Shown: one piece after another, positions 24,863 through 33,599 of the stretch
Layout of the letters: the number at the start of each line of letters is the position of its first letter
How positions within the stretch are numbered: position 1 is the first letter of the stretch
Source of the DNA: Bacteroidia bacterium
GTDB lineage: Bacteria; Bacteroidota; Bacteroidia; Bacteroidales; Azobacteroidaceae
Length of the DNA stretch: 46,681 nucleotides
Reading direction: 5' to 3'
Assembly (NCBI GenBank): GCA_025999935.1
Contig: BNXY01000017.1
Coordinates: 1 to 46,681 of the forward strand
Position numbers and translations under genes: made by a program
The notes under the pieces: generated by a model
Told to the model about the DNA's origin: nothing
What the model saw: the letters and a program-made list of their open reading frames with translations, nothing else
Database searches by the model: none

Positions 24863-25702
24863 TTATTCTTTCGACCACATTTGTATCGAACCTACTTTAT
24901 TCGACATTCCGTTTTTATCTACCCAAAGTTCAAGATATTTACTACCGGAATCCGTAGGGATTCTCCATAAATAAATTTGACCCTTATCTGCTTTTCCCTT
25001 TTTTTCATTCACTTCACTTGTTGAAGTGGCATAAAAAAACGAATACGAAGCGCCATCCTTGTTGAGCGGAATCACAAAATCGACAATTCCTTGGCTATTT
25101 GAAGTACTAAATTTATCCACCCAAGCCGCTTTAACCGGGTCGTAGTAAACAAGATGTATGGTCGTATTGGAAATTCCTTTTCCACTTTCTATACTTTCCA
25201 CATACTTGATTTTTACCGGCATGGTTTTTGCTTTTGCTTTTGCATCCGGCGCCGGCGCTGTTTCAGTCGCTTTGGCCGGTTGGGGCGCCGGCGTTGATAC
25301 TTGCGTTTTCGTTTCAGCAACCGGTTTAGGTGCAGTCGCCGCTGTTTGCGTTCTTGCTCTCGTCTCGGTAGCCGGCTTAGCAGCAGTGGTTTGCACCGGC
25401 TTGACCGCTGTGACTTGTTTCGGCTCCGGGTTCACAGTATGACGGATAGTGATTTTGTCCGCATTTTTATCAAACAAATCTTTATCCCCATCTTCATATT
25501 TAATCATAAAGATTTCGGAACTTTGTATCATGTAAACGGGGCCTGATAAATTACTAAATCTTTTGTATTTTACTTCGGCAATACTCACTTCCGTAACTTT
25601 AGCTTGTATTTCATCGCCATTCAACTTAGTAATAATGTCCTGTGCGTTTGATGTGGAAACTAAGCCTGCTAATAATAAAACGATTAAAATAAAATTTCTC
25701 AT
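24863..25702 (-). CDS. Secreted protein with DIIT/GDEI N-terminal domain and Ala/Pro/Lys linker
   Basis: The 279-aa product has a signal peptide cut near SNAQ (about 20). A small domain DIITKLNGDEIQAKVTEV to FMIKYEDGDKDLF (about 21-77) is shared with the next gene. A long low-complexity Ala/Pro/Thr/Lys linker (about 90-165) follows, then a C-terminal beta-rich domain (KIKYVESIESGKGISNTTIHLVYYD). The linker looks like a periplasmic or cell-wall spacer. It starts 6 nt after the stop of 25709-26572 and is co-transcribed with it. No enzymatic motif is seen. Confidence 0.75.
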   Translation of the reverse strand: MRNFILIVLLLAGLVSTSNAQDIITKLNGDEIQAKVTEVSIAEVKYKRFSNLSGPVYMIQSSEIFMIKYEDGDKDLFDKNADKITIRHTVNPEPKQVTAVKPVQTTAAKPATETRARTQTAATAPKPVAETKTQVSTPAPQPAKATETAPAPDAKAKAKTMPVKIKYVESIESGKGISNTTIHLVYYDPVKAAWVDKFSTSNSQGIVDFVIPLNKDGASYSFFYATSTSEVNEKKGKADKGQIYLWRIPTDSGSKYLELWVDKNGMSNKVGSIQMWSKE

Positions 25703-25708
25703 AATACT

Positions 25709-26572
25709 TTAGAAACGATAATTTACTCCAATGCTAAAACCGATAGACGATAAGTCAAGGTCAAAAACTTTCCCATAATAATAATCCATATTCGCGGAAA
25801 GAGAGACATAATCCGAGCAATTCCAGCGGAGGGAAGTACCTAATCCAAACGAGAAAATATAATCATCGCTATTGACCGAAGCGCTCCCCGAACTAACATT
25901 TCCCATAGCAACGCCAATTCCCGGTCTAACATCAAAATCTAAAATTCCGGAAGCCATGGACGTTGAGAACAAAGGACCAGCTAATAATCCGGTAAGTCCT
26001 ATTGAAGTATTTTTATACCCTTCTATATCAAAACTGGTATTATAAAAAGAGGCTGCAATACCGACGTTATTTGAAAACAGATAGCCGAAATTCACATTGA
26101 GTTGCAATCCACCGGCAGCATCGCTATACTCCTTCATCAGGCCGGCCCCTCCGATACCCCCTCCAATATATCCTTTACGGGAATCCCGCTCTTGGGCAAC
26201 TTTGGGCAGTGTGTTCTGATTCTGATTCTGATTCCCATTTGAATTTTGACTTGGAGAAATCGTCCGTACAGATGAATTGGCTGTGCTATTTGCAGCCGAA
26301 GTTGTAGCCGAAGTTGTAGCCGGAGTTGCAGCAGTTTTCTCAAACATATCTTTCTCCCCGTTTTCATACTTAATCATGAAAATTTCGGATTTGGATAGGG
26401 TGTAAGTAGGCCCCGACTCATTGCCGAATTTCTTGTACTTCACATCATTTGCTCCCACTTCCAAAACTTTTGCTTTGATTTCATCTCCATTTTTTTGCGT
26501 GATAATGTCTTGTGCATTTATCACCGAAACTGTACTTGCCAACAAAAAGAAGGCGAAAATAATCTTTTTCAT
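25709..26572 (-). CDS. Outer-membrane beta-barrel protein with DIIT/GDEI N-terminal domain
   Basis: The 287-aa product has a signal peptide to about INAQ (20) and the domain DIITQKNGDEIKAKVLEV to MIKYENGEKDMFEK (about 21-78). A Thr/Ser/Asn/Gln linker (about 80-130) is built from short in-frame DNA repeats. The C-terminal 150 residues alternate hydrophobic and polar residues, with Gly and aromatics, and end in GVNYRF with a terminal Phe, as in small outer-membrane beta-barrels. It is the first gene of a two-gene minus-strand unit, with a promoter at 26645-26676. The shared domain may anchor both proteins at the same site. Confidence 0.8.
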   Translation of the reverse strand: MKKIIFAFFLLASTVSVINAQDIITQKNGDEIKAKVLEVGANDVKYKKFGNESGPTYTLSKSEIFMIKYENGEKDMFEKTAATPATTSATTSAANSTANSSVRTISPSQNSNGNQNQNQNTLPKVAQERDSRKGYIGGGIGGAGLMKEYSDAAGGLQLNVNFGYLFSNNVGIAASFYNTSFDIEGYKNTSIGLTGLLAGPLFSTSMASGILDFDVRPGIGVAMGNVSSGSASVNSDDYIFSFGLGTSLRWNCSDYVSLSANMDYYYGKVFDLDLSSIGFSIGVNYRF

Positions 26573-26644
26573 AAATTTTTAAATTTTATTGTGTTAATAA
26601 TACATGAATTATAATAAAAATGCGTTTAATAAATAATATTGGTA

Positions 26645-26676
26645 GCAAAAGTAGTAGAGAAAAGTTAATCCGTCAA
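26645..26676 (-). promoter_or_regulatory. Promoter of the DIIT/GDEI gene pair
   Basis: On the minus strand TTGA (26673-26676), 19 nt, TACTTTTGC (26645-26653). The TTGA is the end of the palindromic repeat, as it is at 15327. Confidence 0.65.
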
Positions 26677-26696
26677 TCCCCCTTTTGGGGGGAAAT
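26672..26696 (-). repeat. C/G palindromic promoter-linked repeat, copy B
   Basis: The reverse complement of this segment is identical over 25 nt to 15307-15331 (ATTT, six C, AAAA, five G, ATTGAC). It is oriented toward the minus-strand gene pair. Confidence 0.75.
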
Positions 26697-26714
26697 GAGG
26701 TTGAAAATGATAAA

Positions 26715-26733
26715 ATCCCCCAAAAGGGGGGAT
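26715..26733 (+). repeat. C/G palindromic promoter-linked repeat, copy C
   Basis: ATCCCCCAAAAGGGGGGAT, a near-perfect palindrome 18 nt from copy B and facing the other way, toward the NarL-type regulator. The 3' flank differs (ATAAAA in place of ATTGAC). Confidence 0.7.
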
Positions 26734-26763
26734 AAAATATGTTATTTTATTGTGTATGTTTGT
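26732..26763 (+). promoter_or_regulatory. Candidate promoter of the NarL-type regulator
   Basis: TATGTTTG (26755-26762) fits the -7 box. The matching -33 position (ATAA, 26732-26735) is at the edge of palindrome copy C and is weak. The ATG at 26782 is 19 nt downstream. Confidence 0.45.
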
Positions 26764-26781
26764 AGAAAAAAATAAAAGATT

Positions 26782-27396
26782 ATGATTGACGTACACATTG
26801 TAGATGACCACAAAGTGGTGGTGGAAGGATTTAGCCGGATAATAAATGAGTCAGATATTGCTATAGTTACAGCTATTTACTATAGTTTGAGCGCTTGCAG
26901 GGAAGGTCTGGCTATTATTCGCCCCGATGTTCTGTTGCTGGACGTGAGTTTGGAAGATGGCAACGGTGTAGATTTCTGCGCCGAAATAACTGCAGTTTAT
27001 CCCGATTTGAAAATCATGATGCTGACCGGTTTCAAAGAATTTGCCATCGCCAAACGTTCGCTGCACAACGGCGCCCTCGGTTATGTGCTCAAAAATGCCA
27101 TGCCCGAAGAAATCATTGCAGGCATTCAAGTGGTAAACAGCGGAGAAACGTTTCTCTGCGAAGAAATTGATGTTCTGATAAAAAAGAAGAAAAAAGAAGA
27201 CATCATCTGGCTCACAGTCAGAGAAAAAGAAGTTCTCCAACTGATAGCCGAAGGTTGGGCTGACCCGGAAATTGCCGAAAAAATATTTCTATCGCGCGAA
27301 ACCGTCAAAGGCTACCGCAAAGACCTCCTGCTGAAATTCAACGCCAAAAACAGCGTGGCGTTAGTGAAAGCTGCGATTGAGCAAAAATTAATATGA
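26782..27396 (+). CDS. NarL/LuxR-family response regulator
   Basis: This 204-aa regulator has a receiver domain with VDDH (about 7-10), phospho-acceptor D54 in LLLDVSLEDG, a Thr near 76 in MLTGFKEF and K104 in YVLKNAMP. A LuxR-type helix-turn-helix follows at about 140-200 (LTVREKEVLQLIAEGWADPEIAEKIFLSRETVKGYRKDLL). HisKA_3 kinases normally pair with NarL-type regulators, and the only such kinases in the window are at 4315 and 21893. It is therefore the probable shared partner, although it is not adjacent to either. It diverges from the envelope gene pair 24863-26572, a plausible target. Confidence 0.92.
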   Translation: MIDVHIVDDHKVVVEGFSRIINESDIAIVTAIYYSLSACREGLAIIRPDVLLLDVSLEDGNGVDFCAEITAVYPDLKIMMLTGFKEFAIAKRSLHNGALGYVLKNAMPEEIIAGIQVVNSGETFLCEEIDVLIKKKKKEDIIWLTVREKEVLQLIAEGWADPEIAEKIFLSRETVKGYRKDLLLKFNAKNSVALVKAAIEQKLI

Positions 27397-27404
27397 TAAA
27401 AAAG

Positions 27405-27433
27405 GTAGGGGCGGGTTTCAAACCTACCCCTAC
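27405..27433. terminator. Bidirectional hairpin between convergent regulator and htpG
   Basis: GTAGGGG (27405-27411) pairs with CCCCTAC (27427-27433) around CGGGTTTCAAACCTA, and the inner GGTTT/AAACC adds pairs. It is AT-rich on both sides and lies between two convergent genes, so it can serve both. Confidence 0.6.
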
Positions 27434-27444
27434 ATTTTCCGTTT

Positions 27445-29313
27445 TTATATCAATTCTAAACTGCGTTTGATAAACCGGCTCAGCGCTTCTCCTTTTAATA
27501 ATCCGTTGGATAACAAGGATAAATCTACCATCTGACTGATGGTGTCTTGGCTGTTTTCTTTGTCGGCAACCACTTTTTTTACCACCGGCGCATCCAAGTT
27601 GACCGTCATATTGTAGGAAGCGGGCATATCGCCGTAGAAATTCATCATTCCGCCTTGCATTTCCGCCATTTCTTTCATGCGGCGCATAAATTCGTTTTGG
27701 GTAATCGTAACGGGATTGCCTCTTTCGCCCAGATGTTCAAAACCGACAATAAATTCGGTCTTTTCGATGGTTGGAGTAGCCGATTTGAACAAATCTACCA
27801 AGGCTTTGCGTTCGTCTTCCGTCAGACTTACTTCCTTGTTTTCGCCTTTTTTAATCAGGTTGTCAATCACATCGCTGTCCACGCGGACAAAGCGGGATTT
27901 TTCCTGTTGCTGTTCCAACTTATTCACAAAATGCACATCCAATTGACCGTCCATTACCAATACATCGTAAGCTTTTTCTTTGGCGCCGTCGATGTAGGCG
28001 AATTGTTCGTCTTTGTTGGTGGTATAGAGGTAGATAATGTTTCCGTCCTTGTCGGTTTGATTGGCTTCTATCAAACTCTTGTATTCTTCCAGTGTGTAAA
28101 ATTTGTTTTCCACATCTTTTAGTAAAACGAATTTGGACGCCCTTTCGTAGAATTTATCTTCGGTAATGATTCCGTATTCGATGAAAATTTTCAGGCTGTC
28201 CCATTTGGCTTCAAATTGTGCTCGGTCGTTTTTGAAAATATCGTCCAAACGGTCGGCTACTTTTTTCGTGATGTAGGAAGAAATTTTCTTCACATTGCTG
28301 TCGCTCTGCAAATAGGAACGGGATACGTTGAGCGGAATATCCGGCGAATCGATAACGCCGTGCAGCAAGGTTAGAAATTCCGGTACGATACCTTCCACAG
28401 AATCCGTCACATATACTTGATTACAATACAATTGTATTTTGTTCTTTTGTAAGTCGATGCCACTTTTCACCTTCGGGAAATACAGGATTCCGGTCAGGTT
28501 GAACGGATAATCCACATTCAGATGAATCCAGAACAAAGGGTCGTCGCTGAACGGATAAAGTTCTTTATAGAATTGAATATAATCTTCATCTTTCAGTTCC
28601 GTAGGCTTGCGTGTCCACAACGGATTACTGTCGTTGATAACGTTATCTTCTTCCGTTTCGACTGATTTTCCGTCTTTCCATTCCGATTTTTTCCCAAAGA
28701 CAATGGAAACAGGCAGGAAGCGGCAATATTTTTTCAACAGCGTTTCTATCCGTTGTTTTTCGATAAATTCTTTGCTTTCATCGTCGATATGCAGGATGAT
28801 GTCGGTGCCGCGGTCTTCTTTTTTGGTTTCGCTCAAAGTATATTCGGGCGAACCGTCACATTCCCATTTCATGGCGGGAGCGTCTTCTTGCCAAGATTTG
28901 GTAATGATTTCCACTTTTTTGGAAACCATAAAAGCCGAATAGAAGCCCAAACCGAAATGGCCGATAATCGAATTGGCATCCTTTTTATATTTATCCAAGA
29001 AATCATTGGCGCTCGAAAAAGCAATCTGGTTGATGTATTTGTCAATTTCTTCGGCAGTCAAACCGATGCCCCGGTCGGAAATCGTCAATGTTTTTTTCTT
29101 TTCATTGATGCTTATCCGGACACTTAAATCGCCCAATTCGCCTTTAAATTCGCCGACAGAAGCCAATGTTTTCAACTTTTGAGTTGCATCTGTTGCATTG
29201 GAAATCAGCTCACGCAGAAAAATTTCGTGATCGCTGTACAAAAACTTTTTGATAATCGGAAAAATGTTCTCGGTCGTAACGCCAATTTGACCGGTTTGTT
29301 TCTGAGTACTCAT
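27445..29313 (-). CDS. htpG: Chaperone HtpG (Hsp90 family)
   Basis: The 622-aa cytosolic Hsp90 is of normal bacterial length. The N-terminal ATPase has the GHKL motifs: ELISNATDA (about 36-44), DRGIGLT (about 80-86), and GHFGLGFYSAFMVS (about 118-131). The middle domain holds LYCNQVYVTDS and GVIDSPDIPLNVSRSYLQ with its conserved Arg. The C-terminal dimer part is shorter but intact, ending in a normal stop. It helps client folding under stress. It is a single-gene unit set off from the xylan operon by a terminator at 29362-29394. Confidence 0.96.
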   Translation of the reverse strand: MSTQKQTGQIGVTTENIFPIIKKFLYSDHEIFLRELISNATDATQKLKTLASVGEFKGELGDLSVRISINEKKKTLTISDRGIGLTAEEIDKYINQIAFSSANDFLDKYKKDANSIIGHFGLGFYSAFMVSKKVEIITKSWQEDAPAMKWECDGSPEYTLSETKKEDRGTDIILHIDDESKEFIEKQRIETLLKKYCRFLPVSIVFGKKSEWKDGKSVETEEDNVINDSNPLWTRKPTELKDEDYIQFYKELYPFSDDPLFWIHLNVDYPFNLTGILYFPKVKSGIDLQKNKIQLYCNQVYVTDSVEGIVPEFLTLLHGVIDSPDIPLNVSRSYLQSDSNVKKISSYITKKVADRLDDIFKNDRAQFEAKWDSLKIFIEYGIITEDKFYERASKFVLLKDVENKFYTLEEYKSLIEANQTDKDGNIIYLYTTNKDEQFAYIDGAKEKAYDVLVMDGQLDVHFVNKLEQQQEKSRFVRVDSDVIDNLIKKGENKEVSLTEDERKALVDLFKSATPTIEKTEFIVGFEHLGERGNPVTITQNEFMRRMKEMAEMQGGMMNFYGDMPASYNMTVNLDAPVVKKVVADKENSQDTISQMVDLSLLSNGLLKGEALSRFIKRSLELI

Positions 29314-29361
29314 ATTGATATATTTTTTAATTGATAATTATTGTTTGTGGAATACTATCGC

Positions 29362-29394
29362 AAAAAAAATGCCAGCCCGTTTAGACTGACATTT
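29362..29394 (-). terminator. Rho-independent terminator of the xylan operon
   Basis: On the minus strand AATGTCAGTC pairs with GGCTGGCATT over ten positions (with wobbles) around TAAACG and is followed by eight T. It lies 25 nt after the uxuA stop. Confidence 0.8.
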
Positions 29395-29418
29395 TGGCGC
29401 ATCTTTTGAGGAGATACA

Positions 29419-30573
29419 TCAGTTTGCCGCCATCATTCCATCCACCTGCGCCAGCGCGTACATTCGTCCCAAAAACGAATAACCGGGGTTATAGGATTTG
29501 TTAACGTCGTCCAACATCAATTTGCCGTGATCGACACGCATAGGTAAACCGGGATTTTCTTTTTCAAAAATACGTATCAACTCAACCAAATGACCTCTTC
29601 CCGCCGTATGCGGCGCTTCGATGAAATCGCCGTTGGCATAGACATCGGTACTGCGTAGATGCACAAAATGGGTTCGTTTGGCGAAACGCTTGGCCAATTC
29701 CGGCACATCGTTGTGCAATCCGGAACTCAACGAACCGGCGCAAAATGTCAGGCCGTTGTTAGGGATGTCCACTGCTTTCAAAAGCCATTCGATATCTTCT
29801 GCTGAGGTAACGATTCGAGGCAGGCCTAATACGGCGAATGGCGGGTCGTCGGGATGTACGCAGAGATTTACGCCGTATTCTTCGGCTACCGGAATGACTT
29901 GTTCGAGAAAATATTTGAAGTTTTCGCGCAATTGCATCTTGTCAATTCCGTCGTACAGGGACAATAACCGATTGAATATCGCCACCGGATTTTGGTCGCC
30001 TTCTTTGATATTTCCATTGATAAATCCCTGTGTTTTAACGATAATTGTATAAATCAAATCGTCTTTTTCCGCTTGTGTAATGGTTTTATCCAATGCATAT
30101 ACCTGTTGCATTTCTTCGGGCGAATAATCTTTTTCCGCGCCTTTGCGTTTCAAGATAAAACAGTCGAAATAGGCAAACCGGATTTTATCGAAATACAAAG
30201 TATAAGTGCCGTCTTCGTTTTTCCGCGCCAAATCGGTACGAATCCAGTCGATGACCGGCATAAAGTTGTAACAAACGGTTTTTATTCCGGCTTTACCCAG
30301 ATTCGCTAAGCTGATTTTGTAGTTTTGAATCAGTTGTTCACGGTCTTTTCCGCCGTATTTGATGCTTTCGGAAACGGGAAGACTTTCTACCACCGACCAC
30401 CGCAAGCCTGCCAACTCTATGTATTGCTTTAAGTCCTGGATAGCTTCCAACGACCATACTTCCCCATTGGGAACCTCATGCAATGCGGTAACAATGCCTT
30501 CTACGCCTATTTGCCGAAGCATATCAAGCGTAATGGTATCTTTTTTACCAAACCAGCGCCACGTTTTTTCCAT
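29419..30573 (-). CDS. uxuA: Mannonate dehydratase UxuA
   Basis: This 384-aa enzyme converts D-mannonate to 2-dehydro-3-deoxy-D-gluconate. The N-terminus MEKTWRWFGKKDTITL and the TIM-barrel blocks TALHEVPNGEVW, KTVCYNFMPVIDW (about 99-111), NLCVHPDDPPFA (about 236-247), FVHLRSTDV and RVDHGKLM are those of UxuA. H and D residues in the last blocks hold the metal. In this operon it handles glucuronic acid released from glucuronoxylan after isomerisation to fructuronate and reduction to mannonate; uxaC and uxuB are not in this window. It starts 5 nt after the GH67 stop. Confidence 0.95.
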   Translation of the reverse strand: MEKTWRWFGKKDTITLDMLRQIGVEGIVTALHEVPNGEVWSLEAIQDLKQYIELAGLRWSVVESLPVSESIKYGGKDREQLIQNYKISLANLGKAGIKTVCYNFMPVIDWIRTDLARKNEDGTYTLYFDKIRFAYFDCFILKRKGAEKDYSPEEMQQVYALDKTITQAEKDDLIYTIIVKTQGFINGNIKEGDQNPVAIFNRLLSLYDGIDKMQLRENFKYFLEQVIPVAEEYGVNLCVHPDDPPFAVLGLPRIVTSAEDIEWLLKAVDIPNNGLTFCAGSLSSGLHNDVPELAKRFAKRTHFVHLRSTDVYANGDFIEAPHTAGRGHLVELIRIFEKENPGLPMRVDHGKLMLDDVNKSYNPGYSFLGRMYALAQVDGMMAAN

Positions 30574-30578
30574 ATAAT

Positions 30579-32603
30579 TTATCTTTTTGCGTTTTCGTAA
30601 TTACTTATTTTTAACTTAATCTGTTTCAATTCATCCAAATCATTTACCGGACGTTCAATATCGTAAGGTATGGGTTGACGGGAAAAAGTCTGAAAGTACA
30701 ACAAACAGGCATCTTTCCACCATACCGCGTCACGGGCTTGTATTTTCAAGCGCGATTGTATGTGTTGAAATCGTTCGGCATCCACCTGATTTTCCTGTTT
30801 GTCCCAAATCTTTTGAAAATCACGTACTTGTTGCACACCCAAATCGTATTTGTAGCACAATTCATCCCACAAACTGCGACCGCTTTTCATCGTATAATTC
30901 CACGGTGTGTGATGAAACCACAACAACCATTTGTCGGGGCAAGTATGAATGTTGTATAATTCTTCTTTCAAAGGCGAATAGTACTGCGAAATAGCATCGC
31001 TACCACTTTTTGTGCGGTCGAAACCAACTCCTACCGTATCAACATTGTGAAAGTACCAAGGTTGCCAATCGGGACGACCGCCGGGAATAACGCCCCACGG
31101 CTCCGGTCCATAATGATGACCCACCGCAAAAATGTGGTGCAAGCCCAAAGGCATCATATAATTGATAACGGTTTCCCAAGAATTAAGCATCATGTCTTTT
31201 ACCGGTTCTACAAAAGCATCGTCTTGTGAGAAAGTCTGCCGTATCCATTCATCGGCAATATTTTCGGAAGTGAGTTGCGGATTCCAAGCCAATCGTCCGA
31301 AAGCGTACCAATTCGCTTGTGCTAAATGGCTGCCTGTCCAATTCGTATCATCGCCAATATTTGCTACTCCGGCGATCGCCATGATAGTATTTGCCACGAA
31401 TGAGCTTTTGCCGTTGGCGTAAGTATCGCTTTCTAAAAATTCTTGCCACATCGGAGCCAAGAAAGCCAAATGATTGGAGTGACCTAAGTATTCTTGCGTG
31501 ATTTGCAATTCCGCCATCACTTTGGTCTGTTTCATGGCGCCAAAAAGCGGGCTGAACGGCTCCCTTGGTTGAAAATCTATCGGGCCGTTTTTTACCTGAA
31601 TAATCACATTGTCATGGAATTGCCCGTCTAAAGGCACGAACTCCATATAGGCTTGTTTGGCTCTGTCGTCGTTGGTAGGATTATATACAAAGGCTCGCCA
31701 CATCACGATTCCGTTATGTGGTTTCAAAGCATCCGCCAGCATATTGGCGCCCTCGGCATGGGTGCGGCCAAAATCCTGCGGGCCCGGTTGACCTTCCGAA
31801 TTGGCTTTTACCAAGAAACCGCCGAAGTCGGGAATAATTTTATATATCTCATTGGCTTTATCTTTCCACCATTGCCGCACGGCTTTATCCAAAGGGTCGG
31901 ACGTAGCTAAACCGCCGATAACAGTCGGAGAGGAAAAATTAACGGATAAAAATACTTTTATTCCATACGGACGTAGTATGTCGGCTATTATTTTCACTTT
32001 AGCCAACATTTCAGGCTTGAGAATAAGCGGAGAAGCGTTCACATTATTCAATACCGTAGCGTTGATGCCGATAGAGGCATTGGCGCGTGCATATTCTTTA
32101 TAGCGCGGCGAAACAACTTCGGGCAATTCATCCCAACGCCAGATAGAATGTCCGGCATAACCGCGTTCTACTGTGCCGTTTAAGTTGTCCCAATGGTTGA
32201 GGATGCGCAAGTTATATTTCGGCGATTCTTGAATATTCAGCGGATAAGCTAATTTATTTGTTGCTTGCAGGCGCAATAAATGATAGGCGCCATACAACAG
32301 TCCTTTTTCGGAGGGAGATTTGATTGTTATTTCTTTTTGGGTGTTGCTTGTGATAGTGTAGCCTTCATGATTGTCATTGCGGGCTTGACCCGCAATCCCC
32401 TTTTGAATCATCAAATTGACCTTACCGCCTTGCCATTGCGTTTGCAATTCGGCAATAGCAATGTCGATAGACGGACTTTTTTTATTTGCCGCCACTGTTG
32501 CATGAGCCTTAGTATCAGCGCGCAACCAAAGGCGCGAGCCATCTTCTGCAAAGCCTTGCAGTGCAGAAGAAAGAAAAAAAATAATCAGTAAAATGTTTTT
32601 CAT
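30579..32603 (-). CDS. GH67 alpha-glucuronidase
   Basis: The product is 674 aa from the ATG at 32603, which starts a clear signal peptide (KNILLIIFFLSSALQGFA); the upstream in-frame ATG at 32660 would hide it. GH67 cleaves (4-O-methyl)glucuronic acid from the non-reducing end xylose of short oligomers. Family blocks include RILNHWDNLNGTVERGYAG (about 130-150), WRAFVYNPTND, QDFGRTHAEGANM, and DFQPREPFSPLFGAM with acidic catalytic residues. Residues about 69-77 are GIAGQARND, encoded by a palindromic repeat that has entered the N-terminal accessory domain before the catalytic barrel. GH10 products are its natural substrates. Confidence 0.94.
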   Translation of the reverse strand: MKNILLIIFFLSSALQGFAEDGSRLWLRADTKAHATVAANKKSPSIDIAIAELQTQWQGGKVNLMIQKGIAGQARNDNHEGYTITSNTQKEITIKSPSEKGLLYGAYHLLRLQATNKLAYPLNIQESPKYNLRILNHWDNLNGTVERGYAGHSIWRWDELPEVVSPRYKEYARANASIGINATVLNNVNASPLILKPEMLAKVKIIADILRPYGIKVFLSVNFSSPTVIGGLATSDPLDKAVRQWWKDKANEIYKIIPDFGGFLVKANSEGQPGPQDFGRTHAEGANMLADALKPHNGIVMWRAFVYNPTNDDRAKQAYMEFVPLDGQFHDNVIIQVKNGPIDFQPREPFSPLFGAMKQTKVMAELQITQEYLGHSNHLAFLAPMWQEFLESDTYANGKSSFVANTIMAIAGVANIGDDTNWTGSHLAQANWYAFGRLAWNPQLTSENIADEWIRQTFSQDDAFVEPVKDMMLNSWETVINYMMPLGLHHIFAVGHHYGPEPWGVIPGGRPDWQPWYFHNVDTVGVGFDRTKSGSDAISQYYSPLKEELYNIHTCPDKWLLWFHHTPWNYTMKSGRSLWDELCYKYDLGVQQVRDFQKIWDKQENQVDAERFQHIQSRLKIQARDAVWWKDACLLYFQTFSRQPIPYDIERPVNDLDELKQIKLKISNYENAKR
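32373..32396 (-). repeat. Intragenic palindromic element, copy 3 (GIAGQARND)
   Basis: On the gene strand: ATTGCGGGTCAAGCCCGCAAT, a perfect inverted repeat ATTGCGGG / CCCGCAAT around TCAAG, followed by GAC. It lies in the N-terminal domain of GH67 and is read GIAGQARND, as in the other three genes. Confidence 0.85.
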
Positions 32604-32610
32604 CTGTGTT

Positions 32611-33588
32611 CTATTCTCCGGTTCCTCCGCCGTCAATGGTGTGTATCGTATCATCGGCATTGTATTCTAATTCCACCACTTTCAGGCTACGCAACCAAGT
32701 TTTTCCGCCCGAAGGTACGGAATCGTGATGAAAAAGATACCATTTTCCTTTAAATTCTACTATCGCGTGGTGCGTTGTCCAACCGACTACCGGTGTTAAT
32801 ATCACTCCTTGGAAGACGAACGGTCCGTATGGATTATCGCCAATTGCGTAACACAATTGGTGTGTGTCGCCTGTGGAATAGGAGTAATAATATTTGTTGT
32901 TGTATTTGTGCATCCACGATGCCTCGAAATAGCGATGTTGACTGTCACCGTGCGTGAGCGGTTTACCGTCTTTATCCAGAATAATCACCGGACGGGGTTC
33001 TTCAGCAAATTGAAGCATATCGGGACTTAATTTCACTACGCGCGAAGGAATGGCCGGTTCATTATCTGCCGGGAAAACGGCGCTTTCGAGCGCTTTATTG
33101 TCTCGATAGCGTTGCAATTGTCCGCCCCATAATCCGCCGAAATACATATAATATTCCCCGTTTTCTTCCAATATGGCCGGGTCGATGCTGTAACTGCCTC
33201 GAATCGGGTCGGGTAGGGGGATGAAAGGCCCTTCGGGTTTATCAGCAATTGCTACGCCGATACGGAAAATATCGGTTTTATCTTTTAAGGGAAAATACAT
33301 ATAATATTTTCCGTTTTTACAGGCTACGTCGCAATCCCACAATTGGCGACCCGCCCAAGGGATGTCTTTTGTGTCTAATACAACACCGTGGTCGGTGATT
33401 TCACCGTTTTCGATGTCATCGGTCGAAAAGACGTGATAATCTTTCATATCAAAATGGTCGCCGTTGTCATTTTCCGGAATTCCGCTTTCGCGGTCGTGCG
33501 ACGGGTAAATGTACAATTTACCGTTAAAAACGTGTACGGCGGGGTCTGCCATATAATCGTCGGGAACTAAATACTTCGATGTTTTCAT
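32611..33588 (-). CDS. GH43 glycoside hydrolase (beta-xylosidase / arabinofuranosidase type)
   Basis: This 325-aa five-bladed propeller enzyme has the three GH43 acids in place: D15 in ADPAVHVF (base), Asp in SIDPAILEENGEYYMYFGG (about 148), and Glu in RYFEASWMHK (about 218, acid). It has no signal peptide and starts directly with MKTSKYLVPDDY, so it should act in the cytoplasm on oligosaccharides brought in by the symporter of this operon. It releases xylose or arabinose; the choice cannot be made from motifs. It is followed 7 nt later by the GH67 start, and preceded by a repeat of about 100 nt. Confidence 0.9.
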   Translation of the reverse strand: MKTSKYLVPDDYMADPAVHVFNGKLYIYPSHDRESGIPENDNGDHFDMKDYHVFSTDDIENGEITDHGVVLDTKDIPWAGRQLWDCDVACKNGKYYMYFPLKDKTDIFRIGVAIADKPEGPFIPLPDPIRGSYSIDPAILEENGEYYMYFGGLWGGQLQRYRDNKALESAVFPADNEPAIPSRVVKLSPDMLQFAEEPRPVIILDKDGKPLTHGDSQHRYFEASWMHKYNNKYYYSYSTGDTHQLCYAIGDNPYGPFVFQGVILTPVVGWTTHHAIVEFKGKWYLFHHDSVPSGGKTWLRSLKVVELEYNADDTIHTIDGGGTGE

Positions 33589-33599
33589 AATTTTTTCTT

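Noticed and set aside
32280..32591. Plus-strand frame with VIAGLTRNP opposite GH67
   Set aside because: This is another reading of the same palindromic element on the non-coding strand of GH67.
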